The notes beneath the pieces are model-generated. The model was not told the DNA's origin, did no database searches, and worked only from the letters and a program-made list of their open reading frames with translations. From the NCBI RefSeq assembly GCF_024399335.1, contig NZ_CP075339.1, forward strand, positions 248,001 through 312,000: 64,000 nucleotides of DNA. The letters run 5' to 3'. The position numbers and the translations under genes are program-made. Positions 1 to 8,254 of this stretch are shown here, piece by piece. This stretch comes from Leucobacter aridicollis (GTDB lineage: Bacteria; Actinomycetota; Actinomycetes; Actinomycetales; Microbacteriaceae). How positions within the stretch are numbered: position 1 is the stretch's first letter; each line of letters begins with the position of its first letter.

Positions 1-661
1 GCATCGCGTCGTAGTCGAGCACAAGGCAGCGGATCCCGCGATCCTCAGCGAGCGTGCGCGCCTGCGGTTTGATCTCCTGCGCCGCGAAGACCCCCGACAC
101 GGGGGCGAGCAGCGGGTCGCGGTTCATGAGCTCAAGGTACCGGGTGAGCTGCTCGACGCCGTCGATCTCGCCGCGGCGCTTGATTTCTACAGCGACCGAG
201 ACGCCCGCCGAATCTCGGGCGAGGATGTCGACGGGGCCGATCGCCGTCATGTACTCGCGGCGCACGAGCGAGTGCCCGTCGCCGAGTAGGTCGATCTGAT
301 CGGCGAGGAGCTCCTGTAGGTGCGCCTCAACGCCGTCCTTGATGAGGCCGGGGTCGACGCCGAGATCGTAGGAGGAGTCGTGGATGATCTCGAACAGCGA
401 GACCACGAGCTTGTCGGCGGTCTTCTTGTGCGTGACCTGCCACTGTTCGACGATGCCAGCTTCGCGCACGTCGTCGTCGAGTTCTAGCGGCTCGAGCGAA
501 CACGGAGGGCTCATCCAGTTCAGCGGCTTGTACGAGCCACCGTCTGAATGGACGAGGATCGAACCGTCGCCCTTCAGCATCAGTACGCGCTTCGCGCGCG
601 GCAGGTGGGCCGACAGCCGACCCGCATAGTCAACGGAACAGTCAGCAACCACGATTCGCAC
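1..661 (-). CDS. nucS: Endonuclease NucS (3' end outside window)
   Basis: NucS/EndoMS cuts both strands at mismatches and drives the non-canonical mismatch repair of Actinobacteria and some Archaea, working with the beta clamp. The minus-strand frame gives 220 residues, nearly the full family length of about 220-230; the last residues, where the clamp-binding peptide would be, lie beyond base 1. The N-terminal DNA-binding domain contains [10 protein letters not shown] (44-53). The RecB-like nuclease core is visible as GPVDILA (D145), VEIKRR (E159, K161) and GVEQLTRY (Q171), the expected catalytic set. The GTG start at 661 matches the conserved family N-terminus and has a -10 hexamer 6 nt upstream, so it is probably leaderless. 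It lies 9 bp after an MFS gene. Confidence 0.95.
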   Translation of the reverse strand, partial: MRIVVADCSVDYAGRLSAHLPRAKRVLMLKGDGSILVHSDGGSYKPLNWMSPPCSLEPLELDDDVREAGIVEQWQVTHKKTADKLVVSLFEIIHDSSYDLGVDPGLIKDGVEAHLQELLADQIDLLGDGHSLVRREYMTAIGPVDILARDSAGVSVAVEIKRRGEIDGVEQLTRYLELMNRDPLLAPVSGVFAAQEIKPQARTLAEDRGIRCLVLDYDAM

Positions 662-667
662 CGTGAC

Positions 668-673
668 AGTTTA
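668..673 (-). promoter_or_regulatory. -10 element of nucS (leaderless)
   Basis: TAAACT on the minus strand lies 6 nt before the nucS GTG. Its first three bases are also the TAA stop codon of the upstream MFS gene, so stop codon and promoter share sequence. No convincing -35 is seen. Confidence 0.5.
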
Positions 674-1939
674 GCCGGTTGTGGTGCTGCCTGCCTGTCT
701 GCCGGGTTCGCGGGCGGCCCCGGCTGCGAAGACAACGAAGATAAGGAATGCGACGAGCGGGAGAAACGCGTTCAAGAGCCCGAGATGCTCGCCGAGCAGG
801 CCGATTGCCATCGGCCCGACAAGAAACGCAGCGTAGGCGATCGCCGAGACGGTCGCGACGCCGCGTACTGCCTTTGTCGGGTCATCGGCGGCGGCCGAGA
901 TGCCGATCGGGAACCCGAGGGCGCTGCCGACGCCCCACAGCCCGGCGCAGATGTACGCTGCCCAGCTGAAGGGAAGCACGTTGATGAGCACGATGCTTGC
1001 GCCGGCGGTGATCGCGCTCGCTCGGAGGATCCAGACGCGGCCGAATCGTTCGAGGAGCCAGCTGCCTGCCGCGCGGGTTGTGAGCATCGCAACGAAGAAG
1101 ACGCCGAGTGCGAGCGCCGCCGCGGAGTTCGAGAAGCCGCGGTGGTCTGCAAGCGCGAGGGGGAGCCAGTCTGTCGCGGTTCCCTCGGTGAGGCTGAGGC
1201 TCATCGCCACGAAGCCGATGACGATGATGCGGGGGTCGCGCCACGGGTTGTAACTTGTGTGCTTGGGCGGCGCCGTCTCGGCTGCCGGATTCGCGAGCAG
1301 CTGGATGGGGCCTGTGTTCGTGTTGACTGGCACCGGCTCGGCAGCTGGTTCCACGGGCTCGACGCCCGGAATGCTGCGGATTGCCACGAGGACGCCAGCG
1401 ATGATGACGATGAAGACGGCGGCGAGATGCACGGGGACTGGAATCTTTAGCATCTCGGCGAGCGCACCAACGCCCATCGCGCTCACACCGCCGAAGCTGT
1501 ATCCGCCGTGCAGGATCGGCATGCGCGATTTTCCGAGTGCTCGCTCGGCTGCTGCCCCGCTCACGTTCATAGCGACGTCGCTCGTGCTGAAGAAGAACCC
1601 GAAGCACGCGAGTGCGAGCATTCCAGGGATCGGCATGCCAAACCACAGCAGCGTGGCGCCAAGCGGCATGAATAGCGCCTGGCCGAGCGCCCCGTAGAGA
1701 ATCGATTGGCGGGGCCCGAGCCACGTCACCGTGCGGCCGGCGAACACGAGGCCGAGGAGCGATCCCGCGGCGAGCGTGAGCCCGATCACGCTCATCTCGA
1801 ATGTGCTCGCGTCAAGGCGGTCGCGAACTGCAGGGATTCGGGCGAGCCAGTTGCCAAAGCCGAAGCCGAACATCGTGAACACGATGAGCACGCCGAACGT
1901 CCACCTCGACGGGGAGGGAGGCGAGTCTTGGGCAGCCAC
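671..1939 (-). CDS. MFS transporter
   Basis: Twelve-segment major facilitator of about 422 residues, resembling the YbjJ-like inner-membrane MFS group; the substrate is not evident. The A-loop region after TM2 reads AGRTVTWLGPRQS. A hydrophilic loop rich in E, P and A in the middle (VEPVEPAAEPVPV) separates the two six-helix halves. The frame is open upstream to 1984, but the GTG at 1939 has AGGAG 4 nt ahead and starts just before the first helix, so it is preferred. It is followed 9 bp downstream by nucS on the same strand. Transport function is sure from hydropathy; specificity is unknown. Confidence 0.85.
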   Translation of the reverse strand: MAAQDSPPSPSRWTFGVLIVFTMFGFGFGNWLARIPAVRDRLDASTFEMSVIGLTLAAGSLLGLVFAGRTVTWLGPRQSILYGALGQALFMPLGATLLWFGMPIPGMLALACFGFFFSTSDVAMNVSGAAAERALGKSRMPILHGGYSFGGVSAMGVGALAEMLKIPVPVHLAAVFIVIIAGVLVAIRSIPGVEPVEPAAEPVPVNTNTGPIQLLANPAAETAPPKHTSYNPWRDPRIIVIGFVAMSLSLTEGTATDWLPLALADHRGFSNSAAALALGVFFVAMLTTRAAGSWLLERFGRVWILRASAITAGASIVLINVLPFSWAAYICAGLWGVGSALGFPIGISAAADDPTKAVRGVATVSAIAYAAFLVGPMAIGLLGEHLGLLNAFLPLVAFLIFVVFAAGAAREPGRQAGSTTTG

Positions 1940-2032
1940 AGTGCTCCTGACGAAAAAGGTGACCGCGCTGCGGCTGAACCCCACTATTCTAGGCGTTTCG
2001 GTGGCGGTCGCGGCGAGGTGTGGCGCAGACCG

Positions 2033-3370
2033 CTACACGCCGAGCACGATCCATCGTCCGCCCCTGGCTCGCAGTCCGAGCGTCGTCGCCCTGGCGAGCA
2101 TGAACGCGATCATGAAGCTCGCGGTGATCGCCACAAGCGCGGCGGTGCCGGTCGGTACGAGCGAGGTCGCGAGCCAGAGCACTGGCAGGTAGACGGCGAG
2201 GTTCACGAGGCTTGTCCATGCGAGATACCTGACGTCGCCTGCTCCCATGAGTACGCCGTCCAGCACGAACACGAACCCACCGAGCGGGAGCGAGATGCCA
2301 AGCACGATGAGGGCGGGCGGGAGCAGCTCGAGGACCCCGGTGTCGCTCGTGAACGCCCGCCCGATCACCTGACTGCCGAGCGCGAGCACCGCCCCGATTA
2401 CAGCGCCCGCAACGAGCCCCCAGAAGATGCAGCGCGCAACGATCCTGCGCGCGAGGGTGGCGTCCCGCGAGCCGAGCGCGTCTCCGATAAGGGCCTGGGC
2501 GGCGATCGCGAGCGCGTCGAGCGCGAAGGCTGCGGTCGAGAAGATTGTGAAGACGACCTGGTAGGCGGCGGTCGCCTCGGTACCGTGGCTCGTGGCGGCA
2601 AACACGGTGGCGAGGAACGCGGCGCGGAGCCCGAGCGTGCGAACGAAGAGCCACCCGCCGGAGCGGCCAGCCTGCGACAGCCCGTCGCGGTGGGGGAGCC
2701 AGTTCGCGCCTGCGCGTCTCGCGTGGTGCGCGACGACTGCGATGTAGACGGCAACCATGCCCCACTGCGCGGCGACTGTGCCCCACGCGCTTCCGGCGAT
2801 GCCCCAGCCGAGGCCGTAGATGAACCACCAGTTGAGCAGCGCGTTCGCTGAGAAGCCGATCGTCGCGACGTAGAGCGGGGTGCGGGTGTCCTGGAGGCCG
2901 CGGAGCAGCCCGGTTGCGGCGAATACGAGCAGCATTGCTGGGATCCCGAGGCACGACACGGTGAGGTAGGCGAGCGCCTGGTCCGTCGTCGCCGCGTCGG
3001 CTCCAAAGAGCCGCACGATTGGGGCGCTCACCAGCCAGAGCGCCGTGCCGACGACGATCCCGATCCCGAGCGCGAGCCAGAGCCCGTCGATGCCCGCCTG
3101 CACGGCGCCGCGCACGTCGCCTGCGCCACGCCTGCGCGCGACCATTGGCGTCGTCGAGTAGGCGAGGAAGATCATGAGGCCGACTGCGGTCTGCAGGATC
3201 GCGCTTGCGATCGCGAGCCCGGCGAGGGGAGCGGCGCCAAGGTGCCCGATGAAGATCGCGTCGAGGGTGAGCAGCATGGGCTCGACGATGAGCGCGCCAA
3301 GCGCCGGGAGAGCGAGGGCTGCGACCCTGCGGTCGATGGTGCTGCGCAACGGGAACTCGCTCGGCGGCAT
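2033..3370 (-). CDS. MATE family efflux transporter (DinF-like)
   Basis: A 445-residue integral membrane protein with about 12 helices and the MATE pattern of two homologous halves. The N-terminus LALPALGALIVEPMLLTLDA, the segment AGLAIASAILQTAVG and the loop DTRTPLY are typical of DinF-like MATE exporters, which extrude cationic drugs or metabolites in exchange for Na+ or H+. The open frame runs to 3517, but ATG at 3370 gives the family N-terminus and has TACCCT 6 nt upstream, fitting a leaderless mRNA. It is divergent from cstA. Substrate unknown. Confidence 0.88.
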   Translation of the reverse strand: MPPSEFPLRSTIDRRVAALALPALGALIVEPMLLTLDAIFIGHLGAAPLAGLAIASAILQTAVGLMIFLAYSTTPMVARRRGAGDVRGAVQAGIDGLWLALGIGIVVGTALWLVSAPIVRLFGADAATTDQALAYLTVSCLGIPAMLLVFAATGLLRGLQDTRTPLYVATIGFSANALLNWWFIYGLGWGIAGSAWGTVAAQWGMVAVYIAVVAHHARRAGANWLPHRDGLSQAGRSGGWLFVRTLGLRAAFLATVFAATSHGTEATAAYQVVFTIFSTAAFALDALAIAAQALIGDALGSRDATLARRIVARCIFWGLVAGAVIGAVLALGSQVIGRAFTSDTGVLELLPPALIVLGISLPLGGFVFVLDGVLMGAGDVRYLAWTSLVNLAVYLPVLWLATSLVPTGTAALVAITASFMIAFMLARATTLGLRARGGRWIVLGV

Positions 3371-3376
3371 GCGGCT

Positions 3377-3382
3377 AGGGTA
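3377..3382 (-). promoter_or_regulatory. -10 element of MATE gene (leaderless)
   Basis: TACCCT on the minus strand with a 6-nt spacer to the ATG at 3370; this placement decides the start over the longer open frame. Confidence 0.5.
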
Positions 3383-3483
3383 CCGCGAAACCGATCCGCC
3401 TATTAGGGTGAGGAGACATTGGGGGAATAGTCGTGCCTGATGGCACATGCAGAGCCAAATCAATGATGAAAGTAGGGATGCAC

Positions 3484-5742
3484 ATGAACTCAATGCACCA
3501 AGCGACCCCGGAGGCACACGACTCCAGCCCGCCGCTTCCGCCGGTCGCGTTGACCGCGGACGAGATCGCGGCGGACTCGCGCAACAAGCGCGGCCTGAAG
3601 ATCGCGCTGTGGGTCGGCATCGGGCTCATCGGCGCCATCGGCTGGGCAATGCTTGCGCTCTCGCGCGGCGAAACCATCAACGCGATCTGGTTCGTGTTCG
3701 CTGGCGTCGCGACCTACCTCATCGCGTACCGGTTCTACTCGCGCTTCATTGAAGCGAAGATTGTGCACGCCGACGACACCCGCGCGACGCCGGCCGAGTA
3801 CAAAGCGAACGGCAAGGATTATGTTGCCACGCACCGCAACGTTCTTTTCGGGCATCATTTCGCCGCGATCGCCGGCGCGGGCCCGCTCGTCGGCCCCGTG
3901 CTCGCCGCGCAGTGGGGATTTCTTCCTGGCACGATCTGGATCATCGTCGGCGTCATCGTCGCAGGAGCCGTGCAGGACTACCTCGTCATGTTCTTCTCGA
4001 CCCGCCGAGGTGGACGTTCGCTTGGGCAGATGGCCCGGGACCAGCTCGGCCGCGTCGGCGGCACCGCCGCGATCATCGCCACGCTGCTCATCATGGTGAT
4101 CATCGTCGCGATCCTCGCCCTCGTCGTCGTGAACGCTCTCGCCGAAAGCCCGTGGGGCGTCTTCTCCGTCGGCATGACCATCCCGATCGCGCTCTTCATG
4201 GGCATCTACCTCCGCTGGATTCGCCCAGGCAAGATCACCGAGATCTCGATCATCGGCTTCGTGCTGCTCATGGTCGCGATCGTCGCGGGTGGCTGGGTCG
4301 CCGGCACCGAGTGGGGCACAGCCCTGTTCACCCTCGATAAGGTTTCGCTCGCCTGGTTTGTCGCAATCTACGGCTTTATTGCCGCCGTGCTACCCGTCTG
4401 GCTGCTGCTCGCCCCGCGTGACTACCTGTCGACGTTCATGAAGATCGGCGTGATCGTGCTGCTCGCCGCGGCAGTCGTTATCGCGAACCCGCTGGTGCAG
4501 GCGCCACGGGTCAGCCAGTTCGCCGCGACCGAGGTGAACCCAGTGGTATCGGGCAACATCTTCCCGTTCCTGTTCGTCACGATTGCGTGTGGAGCGCTCT
4601 CAGGCTTTCACGCGCTCATCGCCTCGGGCACGACACCCAAGATGGTGCAGAAGGAGCGTCAGACCCGATTCATTGGGTTCGGCGGCATGCTCATGGAGTC
4701 GTTCGTCGCGCTCATGGCGCTTGTCGCCGCAGTCACCCTCGATCAGGGCATCTACTTTGCGATGAACTCGTCAGCCGCAGCGACAGGCGGCACCGTCGAG
4801 GGCGCGGTCGAGTTCGTGATGGGGCTCGGCATCGCGGGCGTCGACGTGACCCCCGAGATGCTCACTTCAGCGGCCCAGGCTGTCGGTGAGGAAAGCATCG
4901 TCTCGCGCACGGGTGGCGCTCCAACCCTCGCCCTTGGCCTCGCAAACATCATGAAGGACGTCATTGGCGGCCCGGCAATGATGGGCTTCTGGTACCACTT
5001 CGCGATCATGTTCGAGGCGCTGTTCATTCTCACCGCCGTCGACGCCGGTACCCGCGTGGCTCGCTTCATGCTGCAGGACACGATGGGCAACTTCGCCCCG
5101 AAGTTCCGCGACAACTCGTGGCGACCAGGCGTGTGGCTCACGACACTCATCATGGTTGCTGCGTGGGGCGCGATCCTGCTCATGGGCGTGACAGACCCGC
5201 TCGGTGGCATCAATACGCTGTTCCCGCTGTTCGGCATCGCGAACCAGCTGCTGGCAGCCATCGCGCTCGCTGTGGTGATGGCGATCATCGCCGCGAAGCA
5301 GAACTTCAAGTACCTGTGGGTCGTCGCCGCGCCGCTCGCGTTCATCGCCGTGGTCACTATTACTGGCTCCCTGTATAAGATCTTCTCGCCGGTCCCAGCT
5401 GTTGGGTACTTCGCGAACCACGTGAAGTACCGTGATGCGCTCGCCGCAGGCGACACGTCGCTCGGCCCAGTCGAGAGCCTCGAAGCAATTGTGCGCAACA
5501 CAATGGTGCAGGGCGTGCTGTCGATCGTCTTCGTGACGCTCGCCATCATCGTGATTATCACCGCGGTTGCCGCGGTTGTTCGCTCGTACCGGACTGGGAA
5601 GGTCGTCGACACCGAGGATCCCTACGTGCCGAGCCGGACCTTTGGGCCAGCAGGGTTCATTGCAACCCCGAGCGAGCGCAAGCTGCAGGCCGACTGGGAC
5701 GCGCTGCCCGAGGAGCTGAGGCCCGATGTTCAGCAGCACTAG
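3484..5742 (+). CDS. cstA: Carbon starvation protein CstA (peptide/pyruvate transporter)
   Basis: CstA-family permeases import peptides or pyruvate. The protein has 752 residues and about 16-18 hydrophobic helices. Family signatures are GHHFAAIAGAGPLVGPVLAA near the N-terminus, CGALSGFHALIASGTTPKM in the middle, and LFGIANQLLAAIAL before the C-terminal DUF4161-type domain. The open frame begins at 3433, but ATG 3484 has AGGG 6 nt upstream and skips a poorly conserved extension; ATG 3478 lies too close to that site. The next gene, a YbdD/YjiX protein, overlaps its end by 17 nt, the usual CstA partner arrangement. Confidence 0.95.
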   Translation: MNSMHQATPEAHDSSPPLPPVALTADEIAADSRNKRGLKIALWVGIGLIGAIGWAMLALSRGETINAIWFVFAGVATYLIAYRFYSRFIEAKIVHADDTRATPAEYKANGKDYVATHRNVLFGHHFAAIAGAGPLVGPVLAAQWGFLPGTIWIIVGVIVAGAVQDYLVMFFSTRRGGRSLGQMARDQLGRVGGTAAIIATLLIMVIIVAILALVVVNALAESPWGVFSVGMTIPIALFMGIYLRWIRPGKITEISIIGFVLLMVAIVAGGWVAGTEWGTALFTLDKVSLAWFVAIYGFIAAVLPVWLLLAPRDYLSTFMKIGVIVLLAAAVVIANPLVQAPRVSQFAATEVNPVVSGNIFPFLFVTIACGALSGFHALIASGTTPKMVQKERQTRFIGFGGMLMESFVALMALVAAVTLDQGIYFAMNSSAAATGGTVEGAVEFVMGLGIAGVDVTPEMLTSAAQAVGEESIVSRTGGAPTLALGLANIMKDVIGGPAMMGFWYHFAIMFEALFILTAVDAGTRVARFMLQDTMGNFAPKFRDNSWRPGVWLTTLIMVAAWGAILLMGVTDPLGGINTLFPLFGIANQLLAAIALAVVMAIIAAKQNFKYLWVVAAPLAFIAVVTITGSLYKIFSPVPAVGYFANHVKYRDALAAGDTSLGPVESLEAIVRNTMVQGVLSIVFVTLAIIVIITAVAAVVRSYRTGKVVDTEDPYVPSRTFGPAGFIATPSERKLQADWDALPEELRPDVQQH

Positions 5743-5953
5743 TCGCGCAGCGCGCCGCCCCGGCAGCGGCTTGCGCCGCAGACTGCGCGCCGCGCTGAAG
5801 TACCTGCACGAGCTCACGGGTGAGGGCGCCTACGCGGCCTATGTCGCCCACGCTGGGCGCGCGCACCCGGGTGCCGCAGTGCTCACCGAGCGCGAATTCT
5901 GGCGTGAGCGTTACGCAGACGAAGACGCTCACCCTGGATCCCGCTGCTGTTGA
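5726..5953 (+). CDS. YbdD/YjiX family protein (DUF466)
   Basis: A 75-residue protein of the short family encoded directly after cstA/btsT in many bacteria. The C-terminal half REFWRERY...GSRCC matches the family, which ends in a Cys-Cys pair. A basic N-terminus (RPGSGLRRRLRAALKYL) precedes a short helix. It overlaps the last 17 nt of cstA, so the two are translationally coupled. The family is required for or modulates activity of CstA-type transporters, but its mechanism is not settled. Confidence 0.9.
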   Translation: MFSSTSRAARRPGSGLRRRLRAALKYLHELTGEGAYAAYVAHAGRAHPGAAVLTEREFWRERYADEDAHPGSRCC

Positions 5954-5960
5954 CCATCGT

Positions 5961-6000
5961 CGGCGTTCACTCACAGACGGATCGCTGTGAGTGAACGCCG
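5961..6000. terminator. Perfect 16-bp inverted repeat between ybdD and the M13 peptidase
   Basis: Arms 5961-5976 and 5985-6000 pair without mismatch around an 8-nt loop. It starts 8 nt after the ybdD stop and ends 24 nt before the next promoter hexamer. A U-tract is lacking, as often in actinobacterial terminators; an operator role for the downstream gene cannot be excluded. Confidence 0.6.
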
Positions 6001-6023
6001 GTCGCGCCCTCGCGCGCCCCGGC

Positions 6024-6029
6024 TAGGCT
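6024..6029 (+). promoter_or_regulatory. -10 element of M13 peptidase gene (leaderless)
   Basis: TAGGCT followed by 6 nt and then the ATG at 6036. Confidence 0.55.
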
Positions 6030-6035
6030 GAGTGC

Positions 6036-8039
6036 ATGAGCAACGCAGCGCCCGGCAAGTCCGGCATCGACCTCTCCGAACTTGATCAGGCGGTGCGCCC
6101 GCAGGACGACCTCTTCCGTCACATGAACGGCAAATGGATCGACCGAACCGAGATACCAGCCGACAAGGCCCGCTACGGCTCCTTCGCCGTGCTCGCCGAG
6201 AACGCTGAGGAAGCGGTGCGCGACATCATTACAGGCACCGAGGCGCCAGCGGCAGGGCTCATCGAGGGCGGCGCCGACGCGGAGGCCGACAAGGTCGCCG
6301 CACTTTACGCGAGCTTCATGGACACGGAGCGGATCGACGCTCTCGGAGCGGAGCCGATTCGCGCAGACCTCGACAGGGCGCTTTCCGTCCCGTCGATCCC
6401 CGAGCTCGTACGGGTGACCGCTGAGCTCGAGCGGAAGGGCCTCGGCGGCTTCTATGGCATGTTCATCGACAATGACCCGGGCGACCCCGCGCGCTACATC
6501 CTCTTCGTCATGCAGGGCGGCATCGGGCTGCCCGACGAGTCGTACTACCGCGAGGAGCAGTTCGCCGAGGTTCGTGAGCAGTACCGCGCGCACATCGCCC
6601 GCATGCTCACGCTCGCCGGCGTCGGCTCGAAGACCGCCGGAGACCCTGAGCGCCTCGCCGACCTCGCCTTCGACCTCGAGACGCGCATCGCCGCAAGCCA
6701 CTGGGATACCGTCGCGAGCCGCGACATCCAGAAGCTCTACAACCTGCGAGACTTCGCCGGCCTGCAAGAGATCACCCCCGAGCTCGACTGGCAGTCATAC
6801 ATCGCTGCGATGGGCGCCCCAGAGGCGGCCTTCTCCGAGGTCGTCGCCGCTCAGCCCGACGCGCTTGCGGGGCTCGCTTCGCTGCTCGTCGAGGACGAGC
6901 TCGAGGCGTGGCAGGCCTGGCTCGCGTGGTCGATCGTCCGCTCATCCGCTGCGCTCCTTACGCAGGAGATGTCGCGCGCGAACTTCGACTTCTACGGCAC
7001 CGCGCTCACCGGAGCGACCGAGCAGCGCGAGCGCTGGCGCCGCGGCGTCTCGTTCGTCGAGGGGGCCATGGGTGAGGCCGTCGGCCGCATCTACGTCGAG
7101 CGCCACTTCGACGAGAACTCGAAGGCAGCGATGGACGAGCTCGTCGGCCACCTCATTGAGGCGTACCGCGACTCCATCAAAGAGCTGTCATGGATGGGTG
7201 AGGGCACGCGTGAGCGCGCGCTCGAGAAACTCGGCAAGTTCACCCCGAAGATCGGCTACCCCGAGAAGTGGCGCGACTACTCGGCGCTCGCCGCAGACGC
7301 GGGCGACCTCGTCGGCAACTCGCAGCGCGTGGCAGAGTACGAGTTCCAGCGCGAATTTGGCAAGATCGGCAAGCCCATCGACGCGACAGAGTGGTTCATG
7401 ACTCCGCAGACGGTGAACGCCTACTACAACCCGGGTATGAACGAGATCGTGTTCCCCGCGGCGATCCTGCAGCCCCCGTTCTTCGACGTGACCTGGGACG
7501 CGGCGACGAATTTCGGCGCGATCGGCGCCGTCATCGGACACGAGATCGGTCATGGATTCGACGATCAGGGTTCGCGCTACGACGGTGACGGCAAGCTCAC
7601 CGACTGGTGGACCGAGCAGGATCGCGAGGCGTTCGAGAAGCTCACCGGGGCGCTCATCGGCCAGTACAACGAGCTCTCGCCCGAGGGTGCCGACGGCCAG
7701 ACCGTCAACGGCGAGCTCACGATCGGCGAGAACATCGGCGACCTGTCGGGCCTCGAGATCGCGTGGAAGGCGTACCTGCGCTCGCTCGCCGGTGCCGAGT
7801 CGCCAGTCATCGACGGTCTCACTGGTGCCGAGCGCTTCTTCCTGGCTTGGGCGCAGGCGTGGCAGCAGAAGTCGCGCCCGGCTGAGGTCGTGCGGCTCCT
7901 GACTATCGACCCGCACTCGCCGAACGAGTTCCGTTGCAACCAGATCCTGAAGAATCTCGACGCGTACCACGAGGCGTACGCGACGAAGCCTGGCGACAAG
8001 CTGTACCTCGCGCCCGAGGAGCGCGTGAGCATCTGGTAA
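6036..8039 (+). CDS. M13 family zinc metallopeptidase (PepO-like)
   Basis: A neprilysin-like endopeptidase of 667 residues that would cut small peptides. The zinc motif HEIGH begins near residue 502, the third ligand sits in GENIGDLSG near residue 565, and NAYYNP, the substrate-backbone motif, comes shortly before the zinc motif. There is no signal peptide or membrane anchor, so it should act in the cytosol, as bacterial PepO enzymes do. Position after the CstA/YbdD importer suggests use of imported peptides, though a stem-loop and its own promoter separate them. The start is supported by the adjacent -10. Length is typical. Confidence 0.93.
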   Translation: MSNAAPGKSGIDLSELDQAVRPQDDLFRHMNGKWIDRTEIPADKARYGSFAVLAENAEEAVRDIITGTEAPAAGLIEGGADAEADKVAALYASFMDTERIDALGAEPIRADLDRALSVPSIPELVRVTAELERKGLGGFYGMFIDNDPGDPARYILFVMQGGIGLPDESYYREEQFAEVREQYRAHIARMLTLAGVGSKTAGDPERLADLAFDLETRIAASHWDTVASRDIQKLYNLRDFAGLQEITPELDWQSYIAAMGAPEAAFSEVVAAQPDALAGLASLLVEDELEAWQAWLAWSIVRSSAALLTQEMSRANFDFYGTALTGATEQRERWRRGVSFVEGAMGEAVGRIYVERHFDENSKAAMDELVGHLIEAYRDSIKELSWMGEGTRERALEKLGKFTPKIGYPEKWRDYSALAADAGDLVGNSQRVAEYEFQREFGKIGKPIDATEWFMTPQTVNAYYNPGMNEIVFPAAILQPPFFDVTWDAATNFGAIGAVIGHEIGHGFDDQGSRYDGDGKLTDWWTEQDREAFEKLTGALIGQYNELSPEGADGQTVNGELTIGENIGDLSGLEIAWKAYLRSLAGAESPVIDGLTGAERFFLAWAQAWQQKSRPAEVVRLLTIDPHSPNEFRCNQILKNLDAYHEAYATKPGDKLYLAPEERVSIW

Positions 8040-8051
8040 TTTGACGGCTCG

Positions 8052-8093
8052 TCGAGCGCCCCGGGGTGTACCCCCGGGGCGCTCGATCTGTTT
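8052..8093 (+). terminator. Intrinsic terminator after M13 peptidase
   Basis: A perfect 15-bp stem (8052-8066 with 8072-8086), 5-nt loop, followed by a short T-containing tail. Confidence 0.85.
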
Positions 8094-8148
8094 GCGGGTC
8101 CAATCGACCGCGGCTGGCTGCGAAACGCGCCCGACAGGCGACGGCAAG

Positions 8149-8169
8149 TAATGAAAACCAATATCATTA
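8149..8169. promoter_or_regulatory. Fur/Zur-like operator overlapping a leaderless -10
   Basis: A 21-bp AT-rich imperfect palindrome with outer TAATGA and TCATTA arms stands out in GC-rich DNA. The spacing resembles boxes of Fur-family regulators, Zur especially. TATCAT at 8162-8167 lies within it and is 6 nt ahead of an ATG at 8174, so binding would block a leaderless promoter. The regulator's identity is inference from the motif. Confidence 0.45.
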
Positions 8170-8173
8170 ACGC

Positions 8174-8254
8174 ATGAGATGCCGCGCCTTGCTCCATTTG
8201 TCCCAGTGTTCAGTGGCCCGCCAGCGCGAGGCGGGCCCGACTCATGCGGGCTAG
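8174..8254 (+). CDS. Putative 26-aa leaderless upstream ORF
   Basis: ATG at 8174 sits 6 nt after a TATCAT hexamer, exactly as in the leaderless genes of this window, and opens a 26-codon frame beginning MRCRALLHLSQCS. Its TAG (8252-8254) lies 8 nt inside the start of the YibE/F gene (ATG 8244), in a different frame, so termination could feed re-initiation there. It also spans an 8-bp hairpin at 8215-8237. It may be a leader peptide or a chance frame; no family was recognised. Confidence 0.35.
   Translation: MRCRALLHLSQCSVARQREAGPTHAG
8215..8237 (+). other. 8-bp hairpin ahead of YibE/F gene
   Basis: Arms 8215-8222 and 8230-8237 are fully complementary with a 7-nt loop and lie inside the putative leader ORF, 6 nt before the YibE/F ATG. 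It could mask the ribosome site or be an attenuator. Confidence 0.4.

Noticed and set aside
1706..2851. 381-residue plus-strand frame antisense to the MFS and MATE genes
   Set aside because: Very Glu/Arg/His-rich, spans a gene boundary and contradicts both hydrophobic proteins.
3433..3483. Upstream GTG start for CstA
   Set aside because: The extra 17 residues are not family-like, and a ribosome site fits ATG 3484.
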